From Conoideocrella luteorostrata (Eukaryota; Ascomycota; Sordariomycetes; Hypocreales; Clavicipitaceae): a DNA stretch of 40,286 nt. This document shows, in pieces, positions 1 to 10,400 of this stretch. The stretch spans positions 1 to 40,286 of the forward strand of contig JASWJB010000359.1 of assembly GCA_032433595.1 (NCBI GenBank), in the 5' to 3' direction. The position numbers and the translations under genes were made by a program. Each line of letters starts with the position of its first letter. Position 1 is the stretch's first letter. The notes under the pieces were generated by a model. It did no database searches and was not told the origin of the DNA. It saw only the letters and a list, made by a program, of their open reading frames with translations.

Positions 1-923
1 CCCCCCCCCCTTGATGTCGTTCCATGTCGCCGTTCTCATCTCGCATGCCTAGGTGCAGGGTTCTGCAGATTCCGAGCCTTGCTTGCCCTTGCAACCTCTT
101 TTTGCCTCACGCAGCTCGTTTTCTATTCTAGATCCGTCTGCAGACCCCGGCTCTGCAACATCAGCCAACCAACCAGACGCTGGCGCTTGACGAACCGCAT
201 TCCTGGTCGCAGCCAACCACTTGACATCTGGCTACCATGACAGACGGAAATGCGTCATGGCATTTCAATTTGCCTTTATCGCAGCCTTCTCATCCGTCGC
301 CGCAAACTCGCCTTAACAAGCGCCATCTCAGACAGAGTTCCACCGAAACGACGGCCCGGGCTTTTCGGGTCTTGTATTGGTCTGCTCCGTATCATGGCCG
401 TAATATTGTATTGTACATGCAATTCAACGCTCTCGCAGGCCTGAACGTGCCGCGTCGCCCTCACTGGTTGTTGCTTCTCTCGCCTGCCCCTCCCGCCTCT
501 GCCAGCGTCCGATGTGACGTCGGAAGGGAAGCGTACGATGGGAGGAAGAATTAAGGCAGAGAAGCAAGGCTCCCTGCTTCAAGGTTTCCCATCCGTGGAC
601 TTGTACGTACATGCCCACAGTCTCGTCCCGTCTAGCTAGCTTCTGCTTATAAGTGACTCTCCCTCCCCGTGAAGGTTAAAAAGCTGTTGTTTTCCTTTCT
701 TCCGTTCTTTCTTTTCACTCGACCACCTCCATTTTCTAAACCTTTGCAAGCTTCCAGCCGAGTCATCAAACCGACTCTTTGCTAATTATCCAAAGCACTC
801 CATCCACTTGAGCCTGCTTCAGCTTGACCACATAGCCAACCAACAACACTCATCACTACCATCGCCACCATCGCCAACTCGTCACCTCGTCACCTCCTCC
901 TCCTCCAAGCCCTTCCCACCAAA
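1..923. other. Upstream intergenic region and 5' leader of the micropeptide gene
   Basis: No convincing gene is visible. The window opens with ten C residues. A TATA-like TTATAAG lies at 647-653, followed by a pyrimidine-rich tract at about 686-730 and a leader rich in CACC/CATC triplets up to the ATG at 924. This looks like a normal fungal promoter and 5' UTR for the small ORF that follows. Overlapping ORFs of 60-105 codons here show no recognisable domain. Confidence 0.5.
647..653 (+). promoter_or_regulatory. TATA-like box upstream of the micropeptide ORF
   Basis: TTATAAG sits about 270 bp before the ATG at 924 and about 40 bp before a CT-rich stretch of the kind that often surrounds fungal transcription starts. 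The transcription start itself is inferred. Confidence 0.3.
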
Positions 924-1028
924 ATGCCCGCCTACGAGTACTGCTGCAAATGCAGTGGCATGATTGTCATCAGCACCACCTGCACCACCTGCGGCCACAA
1001 ACAGTGCAGCAACTGCCCTGCCAGCTAA
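924..1028 (+). CDS. Putative Cys-rich zinc-binding micropeptide, 34 aa
   Basis: This 34-codon ORF is too short for usual gene callers. It starts in a good Kozak context (CACCAAAATGCC) and ends at TAA 1026-1028. Eight of its 34 residues are Cys: C7, C8, C10, C20, C23, C28 and C31 plus H25 give the series C-x2-C ... C-x2-C-x-H-x2-C-x2-C, the spacing of a zinc ribbon or knuckle that could hold one or two zinc ions. The core is EYCCKCSGMIVIS followed by CTTCGHKQCSNC. It has no signal peptide or membrane segment, so a cytosolic or nuclear site is likely. A TATA-like box and a pyrimidine-rich leader precede it. I believe similar tiny proteins occur in other Hypocreales, but that is recollection, not a search. 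The alternative is a chance ORF at the 5' end of a longer non-coding transcript; the regular Cys spacing argues against chance. Confidence 0.5.
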   Translation: MPAYEYCCKCSGMIVISTTCTTCGHKQCSNCPAS

Positions 1029-1992
1029 AAGACGCGCGAACCACGGCTCAAGCCAAGCCCATGCCGGCAGGCCGTCCGCGAACTTGTCTCTACAGCTCAG
1101 GACCTACCTGCCGGCGGGCTCTACTCGACGGTCGTCTCTCGTTTTGCCAAACTTGTACACTGGCCATCGTTTGGAACCACAGTGTCTTCCTCTACTCTCG
1201 CCGCTCCGCGCCGCAGCGTCCCATGTTTCTCTCAACTCCCCCCTCCCCCTTCTCCTCGGAACACGATGAATTACCCTGCTTTTGCAACTCCGCCTTCCTT
1301 GCTGCTTTGTGCGCCACCAAGCCGAACAGATCAGGCTGCGATACCCCCCTTCTCTGCGCAATCTAACGAAGCAAATGCGTCCCTTGATCTCGATACCACT
1401 CTGTTGTTCTTTCGCCTTTTTGTTGTCTCTCGAAGCCACGTCTTTTTTTACTGAATTACCAAGTAAAGGAGGTGGGTGCTGTTTATGGAACTGGCGCTAG
1501 AGGGATGGGCATGCATGTCAAGAGACTATTCTGGCTCAAATGTCGATAGATGTCTGTATTGATGATGATGATGGGGAGTGGCGGATAGTTGGGATGTGTG
1601 GGCCGGCTGCGCAAATTGAAAGAAAAGCCGGTTGATGGCGTTTTTTGTTGTTTTTGTTTTTTTCCCTAGTGGGGCGAAAGTGAAGCAAATCGGCTGTTTG
1701 CTGGAGCGTTGGGTGTTCCGTTTGTTGTATGCATTCACATTTACTGTATCATCGGCGCCGGTCTACTCCGCGCACATGTATCACTTTTTGCTGGAAGAAA
1801 AGCCCTATCCAGTTCGAGCCGGGGCCAAGAAGACAGAGAGAAACAATTGAAATTTACACAAACTGAATACCTCGCATAGACACAAATTTAAACTCCCGCA
1901 CACGTCTCACGGTTTGTCCGCAATCTCACATCTCACCAACACCTCAGCCAGCACGCCTCAGTCATCAATCATCAACCATCAGTCATCAGTCA
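1029..1992. other. Intergenic region between micropeptide and GNAT gene
   Basis: Likely holds the 3' UTR of the micropeptide transcript and the 3' UTR of the convergent GNAT gene. It contains a GAT-triplet run at about 1560-1573 and T-rich tracts at 1640-1670. Several overlapping ORFs of 60-140 codons lack domains and look random. At about 1957-1998 lies a run of CATCA/GTCAT repeats directly downstream of the GNAT stop codon. Confidence 0.4.
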
Positions 1993-2762
1993 TCAATAAT
2001 AATCCTTTACCATCGTGATCGTCTGACTCTTGACCGGTCTGTCCCTCACACTAAACCCCAGCTTCTCATAAAACGGCACAACCTTGGCATTCGTATCGCC
2101 CACCCCAATCCAAATACCCCTCGACTCACTCCCATCCGCCTGTTGCACGTTCCTCACACTCTGCACAAACTCATCAATCAGCTTCCTCCCCCACCCCTTT
2201 CCCTGCCACTCGTCCAACAAGTCGATGTGCATCGTGGCTCTATACCCATCCCCCAAGAGGTCCTCGTTCCCATCAATCAGCAGCCAGTGCGCCGAGTAGG
2301 CCGTCTGCGCCAACGCGCTCTCGCTGAACTGCCCATCCACCAGCCACGGCTGCTTCTGGGTGTCGTTGCAGACGACATCCCCTCCTCCAGGACGCGAGAT
2401 CTCCGGGCTCGGATCCAGTACGTCTGTCAGATATGACGGGTACGACGCGGCAAAGGCAAGTATGTCCGGACAGCCGATGCAGTAGCCCACGGCACGGCCG
2501 GACCCGTCGTCAAGAACGAAGCATGTCGCTTGGGAGAGGTGCGTGAATTGATGGGTCCAGATGTACGGGGCGAGGCGGTGCAACGGCTCAGATGAGGAGA
2601 TGTCGGCGGGGAGGGTTTCTCGGCACTAGAATGCGGAAACATTTTGGTTTTAGAATTTCACCTGTAAATGGGACGCGTGAGAGTCGTACACACTCAAAAA
2701 CGTACAATGTGGGCGGTTGCGTCAAAGTCCTCGCGTCGATAGGGTCTTATAAACGCCATCAT
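1993..2762 (-). CDS. GNAT-family N-acetyltransferase, 229 aa, two exons
   Basis: Predicted CDS is complement(join(1993..2625, 2706..2762)). Exon 1 encodes MMAFIRPYRREDFDATAHI; an 80-bp intron (GTACGT...CTAG) is removed; exon 2 continues CRETLPADISSSEPLHRLAP. The start at 2762 is the first in-frame ATG; the next codon but none is a second Met (2759). The acetyl-CoA-binding motif A of the GNAT fold (Q/R-x-x-G-x-G/A) is present as EWQGKGWGRKLIDEF near residue 160, preceded by the usual strand (RATMHIDLL) and followed by NAKVVPFYEKLGF, the C-terminal GNAT helix-strand. Family proteins transfer an acetyl group from acetyl-CoA to an amine; the acceptor here cannot be told. The overall look resembles fungal proteins annotated as similar to the acetyltransferase-like domain of O-GlcNAcase. 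No signal peptide, so probably cytosolic or nuclear. Confidence 0.85.
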
Positions 2763-4348
2763 ATATGGTCTTTGCCAGGGTAGGGTGGGCTTGAATGGGT
2801 AATTGCAATGCGGGTTGTGCTCGATTTGGTCGAAATTGAACTCTCTCGCATGCTTGTATAGTTGTGGGTATGGTGGTGGTGTTGGTGAGTGAGTGTGGTG
2901 ACACAGCGTCTCTCTCAAGATCGCCAGTCAAGTCAATAAAGAGCAAATAGTCGAGGGCCAATGCATGGACTGCGTACGCGGAACCAAGCAATACTGAGTC
3001 CAAACTTGGGACAGAGCACTCAGGAGCAGTACTCTGTAAACACATAAACAATGGCGAGAAGGAGTAAAGAGAGGGACGAAAGAAACAAAAAGGGCCGTGG
3101 AACAAGATCCAAATAGCAGTAGTCGGTCCTCTATGGATAAAATGCACAACGCTTGCAACAAGTCACCAACTAACTACTTGCCCCATTTCATCGTGACATC
3201 GTGACATCCGCCCAGAGTCCACCGGCCCTCCGTGGCTCCCTCGCATGTCCCGCTCTAGGTAGTTAGTTTGTTGCTCCACTTCTTAAAACTCCCACGTTGC
3301 ATTTCTCACTCACTAGTTGTGGATTATTATACTCGGGTAGTTATTGTACTCTCATTTTGTCGTTGGCCGGCCCGCATAAAGGCACCAAATACGGAGTTGA
3401 TGCCGACACATCTTCCATGAATGGCTGTCTGACCAGTGACACTACATTTGTACTCGAAGCGAAAAACACAAGCCAAGTGTGAATATTGATCAGCTTGCAC
3501 TTGTTCACTTGCATCATAAAATGCCTACGAGTGGTTTTCCGGACGTGCAAGATTGAAATATTTAACCAGACATCCCGTCAAAGACATAGAACAGAGGCAC
3601 AATGTGTTTAGAAAATGCTTATCTATTTTGTTGGCCAATACGCCGGAGTTTTTCCATCTTTGTTTGTTTCCCTGGCGCCGTAGAATCCCTAATATGCGAC
3701 TCGCCATATCCTCAAATTAAAAATGTTGCGCCTTGTCCATTCTGCAATGGTCTTCCCTTTTTAATCGCTCACGCAGATTCCGACGCCAAGAGAGTAGATC
3801 AAAGTCCAGCCTGATCGTTGGTGTTAAAAGGCGCTTAACCATGGATTGGCCTATAAGAAGCGTCTTCGGAAAGCAGCAAACACAAAATTATCAAACTCAA
3901 ATTGTAGTAAGAAAAGAGAAAGCACACAAGATAATGAAACGTAAATGTTGGGACAATTACAAAATAAGAAAAGGGAAGAAAAAGGAAGAGAAGAAGACAA
4001 GGCCGGAGGGGTGCAGTTGGTCACCAGCAATTCGCCTTGTGTCGCCTCGTATATTCGCTTTGTTGTGTTGAATTGACTAAAAGGCCGTCATTCGTATTAA
4101 AAATAATGCGGGGAGGAAATAAACTCAGTTGCTGGTAGGTGGAGTACGCTCAAAATGTTTCTATGCATGGCTTTTTTGTTGTTCTTGTTCTTCTTCGTCT
4201 TCTTCGTATGCTTGTGGTATGTTCGCCGTTTTCATTATTTTCGAAACCCTTCGCCATCGGAGAACAGTAGACGATTCTGTGTTGCAAGGATCAAAGGCGC
4301 TAGAGGGAAAGACTTCATCATGCGCGCAAATCCGAACAACTCTGACGT
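2763..4348. other. Intergenic region, 1.6 kb
   Basis: Holds the GNAT promoter side and the 3' flank of the large disordered-protein gene. No coding region is convincing. It contains a loose inverted pair of AACTAACTAC (3168-3177) and GTAGTTAGTT (3259-3268), an A/G-rich purine tract at about 3900-4010, and a TTCTTCGTC simple run at about 4175-4210 that produces a spurious membrane-like ORF on the plus strand. Confidence 0.4.
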
Positions 4349-7300
4349 TTAGATCATACCGCCTGGTAAGCTGGCACTTGACATATTGGAATGCGGCAGT
4401 GGAGGCCGGATAGCACGAGGCGGGCTGTGTCGCAGTTGTCCATTGACGTGCTTACGATTACGGAACTGATCGCCAGCAACCTCATCATCCCCGGTATATC
4501 CATCCACCATGCCAAAAGGGCTGTTAGGGGGGTTGCCCACGGAGCCTTCCTCACCGTTTCGCGCATAGCCGTTTTTGCGACGAGGGTTGATCGGCGGTAG
4601 AGGGGGAGCGAGGGCACTGCCATGCAAGTTTGGAGTCGACGCAGCAGCGCCAAGTAGACTGCCATTACGAGCCCTGCCATACTGTTGCAGGTCTTGTGGC
4701 GGAAGGCCCTGCATGCCTGGGGCGTAGTACCTGTTGGACGGTTCAAAAGCACCGACGCTGTGACTGGGGCTCATGCCCACATGCGAGGGTCCAGTGGCAG
4801 CATATGGTGACCTGCTTGGTGACTCCATGATTTGGTGTTTAGCATCCGAGCTAGTCGCTCCGTTGATACCCGGTCTGCCCATGTGTTCTTCGTAAGTTGC
4901 TGAACCATTGCGGAGCCTGGGACCGCGACTATAGGCCCGTCCGCCACTGCTAGTTTCAGAACCGCTTCGATCTCTCTCCGACGTTGCTCTCGAACCAGCT
5001 CGAGATCGATTACCATAATTTTGGTCTTCTCGAGGCATACGGTTGAACAAGGCTGGTGGTGGTCCACTTTCATACGACGTGACTCGACTGTTGGATAGGC
5101 GCTCCTGGCTGGGACTCGACTTCTGTGTATGGCGCTGTTGTACTTCCAGTTCCTTCATCTTCTGCAGCTCCCGACGGGCCTGGCGGAAGGCCTTCAAGCC
5201 AACATGAATATTGTCCTCTGGCTGCGCCGGAGCAGGTTCACTTGTCTTAATAGCCATCTCACGGCCTCGGGATCCTCCACGGCTGCTCGAAACCTTACGA
5301 GGAGATGGAGAAGTATCCGCAGGATTAGCTTGGTAGCCAGGGCTCTTGAGGGCCTTTGCACGACCTCGCTCTTTTTCGCTCTTCTCGAATAATGAATTTC
5401 GGCTAGACTTTGACCTCAAGATACCCAGGCCGCCAGATCTGGACGCTCCGAACTCTTTATTCTGTTCAGACTGGGGAGGGGTGGGCGGAGCGGAGCGGTC
5501 ATTATCCGATTCAACATAAGTCGTCAATCTTTCGCGCACGCGACGAGCGCCATCAGCTAAATGTTGGGCGAATTCATCTTGATGGCCAGGTTGGTGATCT
5601 TCCGCGCTGCTGAGGCCCTTCATTCCAGGGGAGTTTTTAACATTGGTTCCCGTTTCACTTGATTCCGTTTCGTGATAACCAGGCCCATACACCGACGAAG
5701 CAGTACTATCATTTCGCAAGTGTTGTCGAACCATCCCACTTAAACCTGCATTGGGGTTGGGGCCCAAAGTTGGCGAGTCCTCTGGCTGCTCGGGCTGGTG
5801 GCCAGGCGAAGGTGAGGACTGTTCATTCGTTTCCTGAGGAAAATTCAAGGATAGTGGCGTGGGAACAGCAGATTTGCGAAAAGCTGGATGGTCTTGATCG
5901 TCAGGTCGTTCAATGGTAAGCTGAGGGGCCGTTGCGGACGGCACAGATGAATTGTCGATGGAACCATCATCGCTGTCATCAAAAAAGGTGGCGCCGTGGC
6001 CTTCATTCCGAACTGGGCCTTCCGGCAGCGGGGTTTGCGGTCCTGGTCCTGGTCTATCAGGTGTAGCTCTCTGCGCTGATGATGATCGAGACCTATCCCG
6101 AATAGATGACGTTGTTGACTCTGTGGTATGCCTTGATGTGGATATATCTCGTCCTTGTTGCAACTGGCGTTGCCTCTGTGCGTAGCGAGACTCATCATAT
6201 TGCATTGCTGGTCGGTTGAAGACGCCCATTGCTGTCGCCTTGCCACGATCACCAGGCTGGATGGCAAGACCTGGATGTTCCTCGGTTTCACTGATAGGTG
6301 GGCTTAGAGGGGGGCTTGAACCAAAGTTGGCCTTCTGCTCTTGCCTTGGGAACTTGCTGGTTGAGTCGGCAGGGCTCATTTGAGATGGGCCCACCGTTGA
6401 CGGGCTGAAAGAGCGTAGGTTTGGTGCGCTAGCTTTAGATAGAATCGGGCGACGTTCCGTGACGCGATCACCAAAGTTACTGGCTGTAGGCGAAGGGATT
6501 GCGGAGACCGGGTCCGGTGTTCGTGAGCCAAACGGCCGCTGTTTCGATAATGTGTCCATTCGAGACAATGCTGATGACTGGTGATCTTGAAGATCTTGCG
6601 TTAATCCTTGCTCGTAAAGCCGTCGAGTGCGGGTTACGCTCCGTTCTAGCCCTGGTAAATGATTGGCAGGCTGCGTATCTTTAATTGAAGAAGGCTGAGA
6701 GGCAATTGATGTTGCGGCTGTTGAATTGCGTGGGGCTGAGGGTACGGAAGAGGTTGTGGAACTCGTCTCTCGACGACGATTGTAGTTTAACGTGGACTCG
6801 GCTTCGAATGCGTTGTTGCGTTGCTCCTCCTCGGATGACTTTCGCTCTCTTTCCGCTTGCCTCCATCTCTGAAAAGACGATTGTGCAACATCATCATCGT
6901 ACAGTGCCCTGCCAGACATGCCAGCCCGTGAACCAGCAGCCAGTTTGTATATCTTTTGTCGACCGCCAAAGAGATTGTTGCCTTCAGTAGGCTTAGAACG
7001 ACTCATTATGCTGCCTGTAGTCGAAGCGGCATCATCAGACTGATATGAATCAAAGCGGCCCAAGGGAGGCGCCTTGAGTGATTCAATCTCCGCAATATCA
7101 TGCAGGCCACCTCCGAGGCCGCCAAAATCGGCCAGCCTGGACTGTCGCTTCGGATAGAGAACGCTGTCATCGCTGGCTTTGCCGAGTTTGCTCTTCGGAT
7201 CGTCTTGTTCCCGAAGCATTGAAAAGCGGGCTGATAGACCTGTCATGAGCAGGCTTGTACGGAAGTCATCACTAGGTGGTAGCGCCACGGTGATATCGAC

Positions 7301-7438
7301 CTCCTTTTTAGGTTCGTCATCCTGGGTCTTCTTTTTCCCGAACATCCTAAAAGGACCAGAGGGTTCAACGTCCATCGAGGGTCGCCCTCCAATGGAAGCG
7401 TCGTCTCTCCCCTTCTTCTTGTTGCGAAACCTATTCAT
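4349..7438 (-). CDS. Conserved filamentous-fungal protein, mostly disordered, 1029 aa
   Basis: A single uninterrupted reading frame starts at the ATG with complement at 7436-7438 and ends at TAA (4349-4351). The first residues are very basic (MNRFRNKKKGRDD). An N-terminal block up to about residue 190 looks ordered and conserved, with PPSDDFRTSLLMTGLSARF near residue 55, an LHDIAEIESLKAPPLGRFDSY stretch, and TEGNNLFGGRQKIYKL near 150. The remaining length is rich in Ser, Pro, Gln, Arg and Asn with many SR/RS and SP/TP sites, as expected of a disordered, phosphorylated scaffold. A short charged helix, RRELQKMKELEVQQR, lies near residues 750-770 and could form a coiled coil. I recognise the N-terminal block from hypothetical proteins of many filamentous ascomycetes but know no function, and I see no enzymatic motif, membrane segment or signal peptide. 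Confidence 0.85.
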   Translation of the reverse strand: MNRFRNKKKGRDDASIGGRPSMDVEPSGPFRMFGKKKTQDDEPKKEVDITVALPPSDDFRTSLLMTGLSARFSMLREQDDPKSKLGKASDDSVLYPKRQSRLADFGGLGGGLHDIAEIESLKAPPLGRFDSYQSDDAASTTGSIMSRSKPTEGNNLFGGRQKIYKLAAGSRAGMSGRALYDDDVAQSSFQRWRQAERERKSSEEEQRNNAFEAESTLNYNRRRETSSTTSSVPSAPRNSTAATSIASQPSSIKDTQPANHLPGLERSVTRTRRLYEQGLTQDLQDHQSSALSRMDTLSKQRPFGSRTPDPVSAIPSPTASNFGDRVTERRPILSKASAPNLRSFSPSTVGPSQMSPADSTSKFPRQEQKANFGSSPPLSPPISETEEHPGLAIQPGDRGKATAMGVFNRPAMQYDESRYAQRQRQLQQGRDISTSRHTTESTTSSIRDRSRSSSAQRATPDRPGPGPQTPLPEGPVRNEGHGATFFDDSDDGSIDNSSVPSATAPQLTIERPDDQDHPAFRKSAVPTPLSLNFPQETNEQSSPSPGHQPEQPEDSPTLGPNPNAGLSGMVRQHLRNDSTASSVYGPGYHETESSETGTNVKNSPGMKGLSSAEDHQPGHQDEFAQHLADGARRVRERLTTYVESDNDRSAPPTPPQSEQNKEFGASRSGGLGILRSKSSRNSLFEKSEKERGRAKALKSPGYQANPADTSPSPRKVSSSRGGSRGREMAIKTSEPAPAQPEDNIHVGLKAFRQARRELQKMKELEVQQRHTQKSSPSQERLSNSRVTSYESGPPPALFNRMPREDQNYGNRSRAGSRATSERDRSGSETSSGGRAYSRGPRLRNGSATYEEHMGRPGINGATSSDAKHQIMESPSRSPYAATGPSHVGMSPSHSVGAFEPSNRYYAPGMQGLPPQDLQQYGRARNGSLLGAAASTPNLHGSALAPPLPPINPRRKNGYARNGEEGSVGNPPNSPFGMVDGYTGDDEVAGDQFRNRKHVNGQLRHSPPRAIRPPLPHSNMSSASLPGGMI

Positions 7439-10400
7439 CCTGATGGTTTATCGATGATAGACGATGGTGAGCGCGGATGATGCTAATGTATACAACAGAT
7501 TCTCGAGATTGAAGCTGACGAGAGTAAGTTTTGATATCGAGGCGCCTCAACTCATTGAATTTGACAACGACAACAATGTGGCTTTCGGACTTTCAAATCG
7601 AGACGAGGGGGGATGGAAGTGTACTGATGAAAAGGCGTTAGTTTACTTATTACATGTATCCAAGCTTAGTTTCCATAAATTGGCCACGTAGGATCTGAAT
7701 CCAGCTGGATTGTGTCTGTGGAATAGCGAATCATTGACAGCTAATCCTGTGTTTTTCGAAGGGAAAGTGGCAGTGATTCGCCACAAGCGTCAATCGTTTG
7801 CCATTGGGTAACCAACTCCAGTTTTGGGCATGTCACATCCGACGTACCTGAAGCTAGGAAGAACCCGAATGCACACAAGCTGCTGAACAAACAAAATGCA
7901 GCGACGGCTTCGAGAACTGCATTAATATTTACGTGTTGTATGATCCTTTGACTACTCAAAGCACAACGCAGTGACGCGTTCCAGGCGCTGAAGGATGGCA
8001 GCAGGGTAAATAAGGTGCACCCTTCCGTTCCGCTTGGGATTTTGACGATGGACGAGGTGAGTAAGGCTCTGATAGGCGGAGATCCTACGTGGGGAAGCCG
8101 CCTCACGATAGGCTTTTGATTCTTTGCTGCGTCGAGAATTTCGTGAAGCAAACGACAGGCCGAACGTGCAGGAAGACCAGAACGGAGAATTTGAAATCAG
8201 GAGAACGACCGGTAGTGGTGTACGGAGTGGTGTGACGGCGTAGCTCGCTGGTGGAGGTTCGGCACGGTAAATGATGACCAGGAGAATGTCTCAGCTATTC
8301 GGCGCAACTGGCCATCCTCGGCGAGATGAGCTGTAAGGGTCAAATGCCAAGCAGGCGGGCAGAATGCCGTGGTATAACCAAACGGTGCAACAAAGTATCG
8401 TGATGATGTTCGAGGTATGAAGAATGTCAGTGAATTGGTTTGCTTGGGGACGCAAACGTTTGTGTATCTCCGGGAAGAAAAGTGTCGAAGGGACGGAAGC
8501 TGGGGGCAGGCTGCGATGAAAAGAGCCGGGGCAACTAACTAACTAGAACATTTGGTTAATCTCATGGGGAAGGCAAAAAAGTAAACCAGGGGATTTCCAA
8601 CGGAGAGGCACTTGGGAAAGCAAACGCCCCAGCGCGACAAGGGTCTGCCGGTACCAGAAATTGGCAAGCGGAGCGACAGGGGAGGGGAGGGAGTGTACTC
8701 CGTACTAGTGCTGGGCTGTATGGACCCGGTCGACGGGTTACCCGTGCCTGAGCATCCAAAAACCGTGGTGCAGGTGATAGCAGGCGATGGTGGTGCTACG
8801 CCGTACCTGCGTGGAACAAGTCAGGTACGGAGAAGCTTAGTACAATACAATATAGCAGCAAGCAATCCCCATATACAAAGTGACAAGGTACTCCTCATTC
8901 CGCAGTCCATACTTTAGGTACGTAGGTTCGAGGAGTCTGAGGTAGCTGGCTCCCGGCGCCTTGGAGCTAAACCATTGTGGTGGTGTGCTGGGCGAGCGTG
9001 CTGGTGTGCCAGAAACAGCCATCATCTTGCCCGGCTATAACTTGGTATGTCCATGACATATGCAACAAGATGCGCGAACTTTCGATTTGTTCGGTACCAG
9101 GACCAGGACCAGGCAGTAGCTAAAGTAAGAAAAAACCCAGGTTCCTCCAGTGGGATGAGACGATGAGACTTCACTGCTAGCGCGGATTGACAACAAGGAC
9201 CTTGGCCCAGGTTTGAAGAGGGCGGGCAACATGCTCGCACGTAACAGAGCAACTACATATTGGGTGCAGCAAGGTCAACAGAATGTACATAATGCGCCTC
9301 GCACATGCATTCTCGACATGGAGTTTGCATCATCTACGGAGTACCAGCAATCAATCATACTCCGTATGCGCGTCCGTAATCTCCCGCAGAAAAGAAACCA
9401 CAGTGCCGTGGCCTCCTCTCCTGCGTTCGACAAAAGCCCATCACAGCACAAGAAGAACGACGAGAGGGGAACAGCAGCATGGGATGATCTTTGGCACCTT
9501 AGTAGGCGCACAGAGCAGGAGATTGGCGAGAATTAAGTTTATAATAAGCAAATCACTGGGGGGATCCAATTTGGATCAGAGACGGAGGCAAGCCACCGCA
9601 TTAGAAACATGCAGCTGCAACTCCAATCACCAAAAGCACAGTGAATGCGTCGTGACCTGTGGACGAGGCTCAGCTGATGATGGTGCTCAGGAATGCGTGC
9701 ATCTCATTCGAGCTGTACAACAATTCACCTGTACTGGGTCAATTTCGGCTACGCAGTCTGTATCACTTAATGGAGTAATCAATCCTACCCGCCAAACAGC
9801 TTCGATTATTGTGCTCCGTCGAATTCACTGGCATGCGATGACCTCTTCTGGGCCACTCCTCTTTCTGATCCTCTCCAATCCTCGTGTCCACCAAACAAAA
9901 GGCTATTTTCGCGCCCCCTTCTCCCCCTTCTGCCCCTCCCATTTCGCATAACTCCGTGTGGCCCCAGTGGTTCCTGGCTTCGTCCACTCGCTTGGCTCCG
10001 GGCTACTCCCCTATGCTTTCCCTTTCGTCTTTCGTCCTCGTCCGCGACGCTAGTGGATAGGAGGCTTGAGGTGGTACCTTGACGACACATGGAACTCCAC
10101 CGGCCGGCGCGCTGTAGTCACGTCCTGCCTGGATGCGTGCTGCAGCGAGTGGCTGCAGTGGTGTGGTGGAGCCAAACAGACGTCAGGACAACAAAGAATT
10201 TAGCGGCGCGGAACAGCCAGCACTTTTTCACTCGCGGCACTGGGGCTAAACAGAGAGGCTTGAGCCCCGGCACACAGGAGGCCAGCAGAGAAGCTGAATG
10301 TTCTCCGTACTCCGTACAATATTGGAATAAGACGGAAAAGAGATCCAATTAAAAAAGGTTCGTCCGACCGAGGCCATTCACGAGTTATACATTTAACTCC

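Noticed and set aside
950..1366. 138-codon ORF overlapping the micropeptide in another frame
   Set aside because: Composition and lack of motifs suggest chance; the micropeptide frame has the better start context and the patterned Cys residues.
4155..4352. Small ORF with a hydrophobic, membrane-like N-terminus
   Set aside because: The hydrophobicity comes from a TTCTTCGTC simple run in the 3' flank of the opposite-strand gene.
7741..8151. 136-codon minus-strand ORF upstream of the large disordered-protein gene
   Set aside because: No domain, unlikely composition, and it lies where the promoter or leader of the gene should be.
9283..9951. 222-codon plus-strand ORF, the longest in the gene desert
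   Set aside because: ATG-initiated but rich in Ser, His, Arg and Thr in no pattern, with no motif; other ORFs overlap it on both strands.
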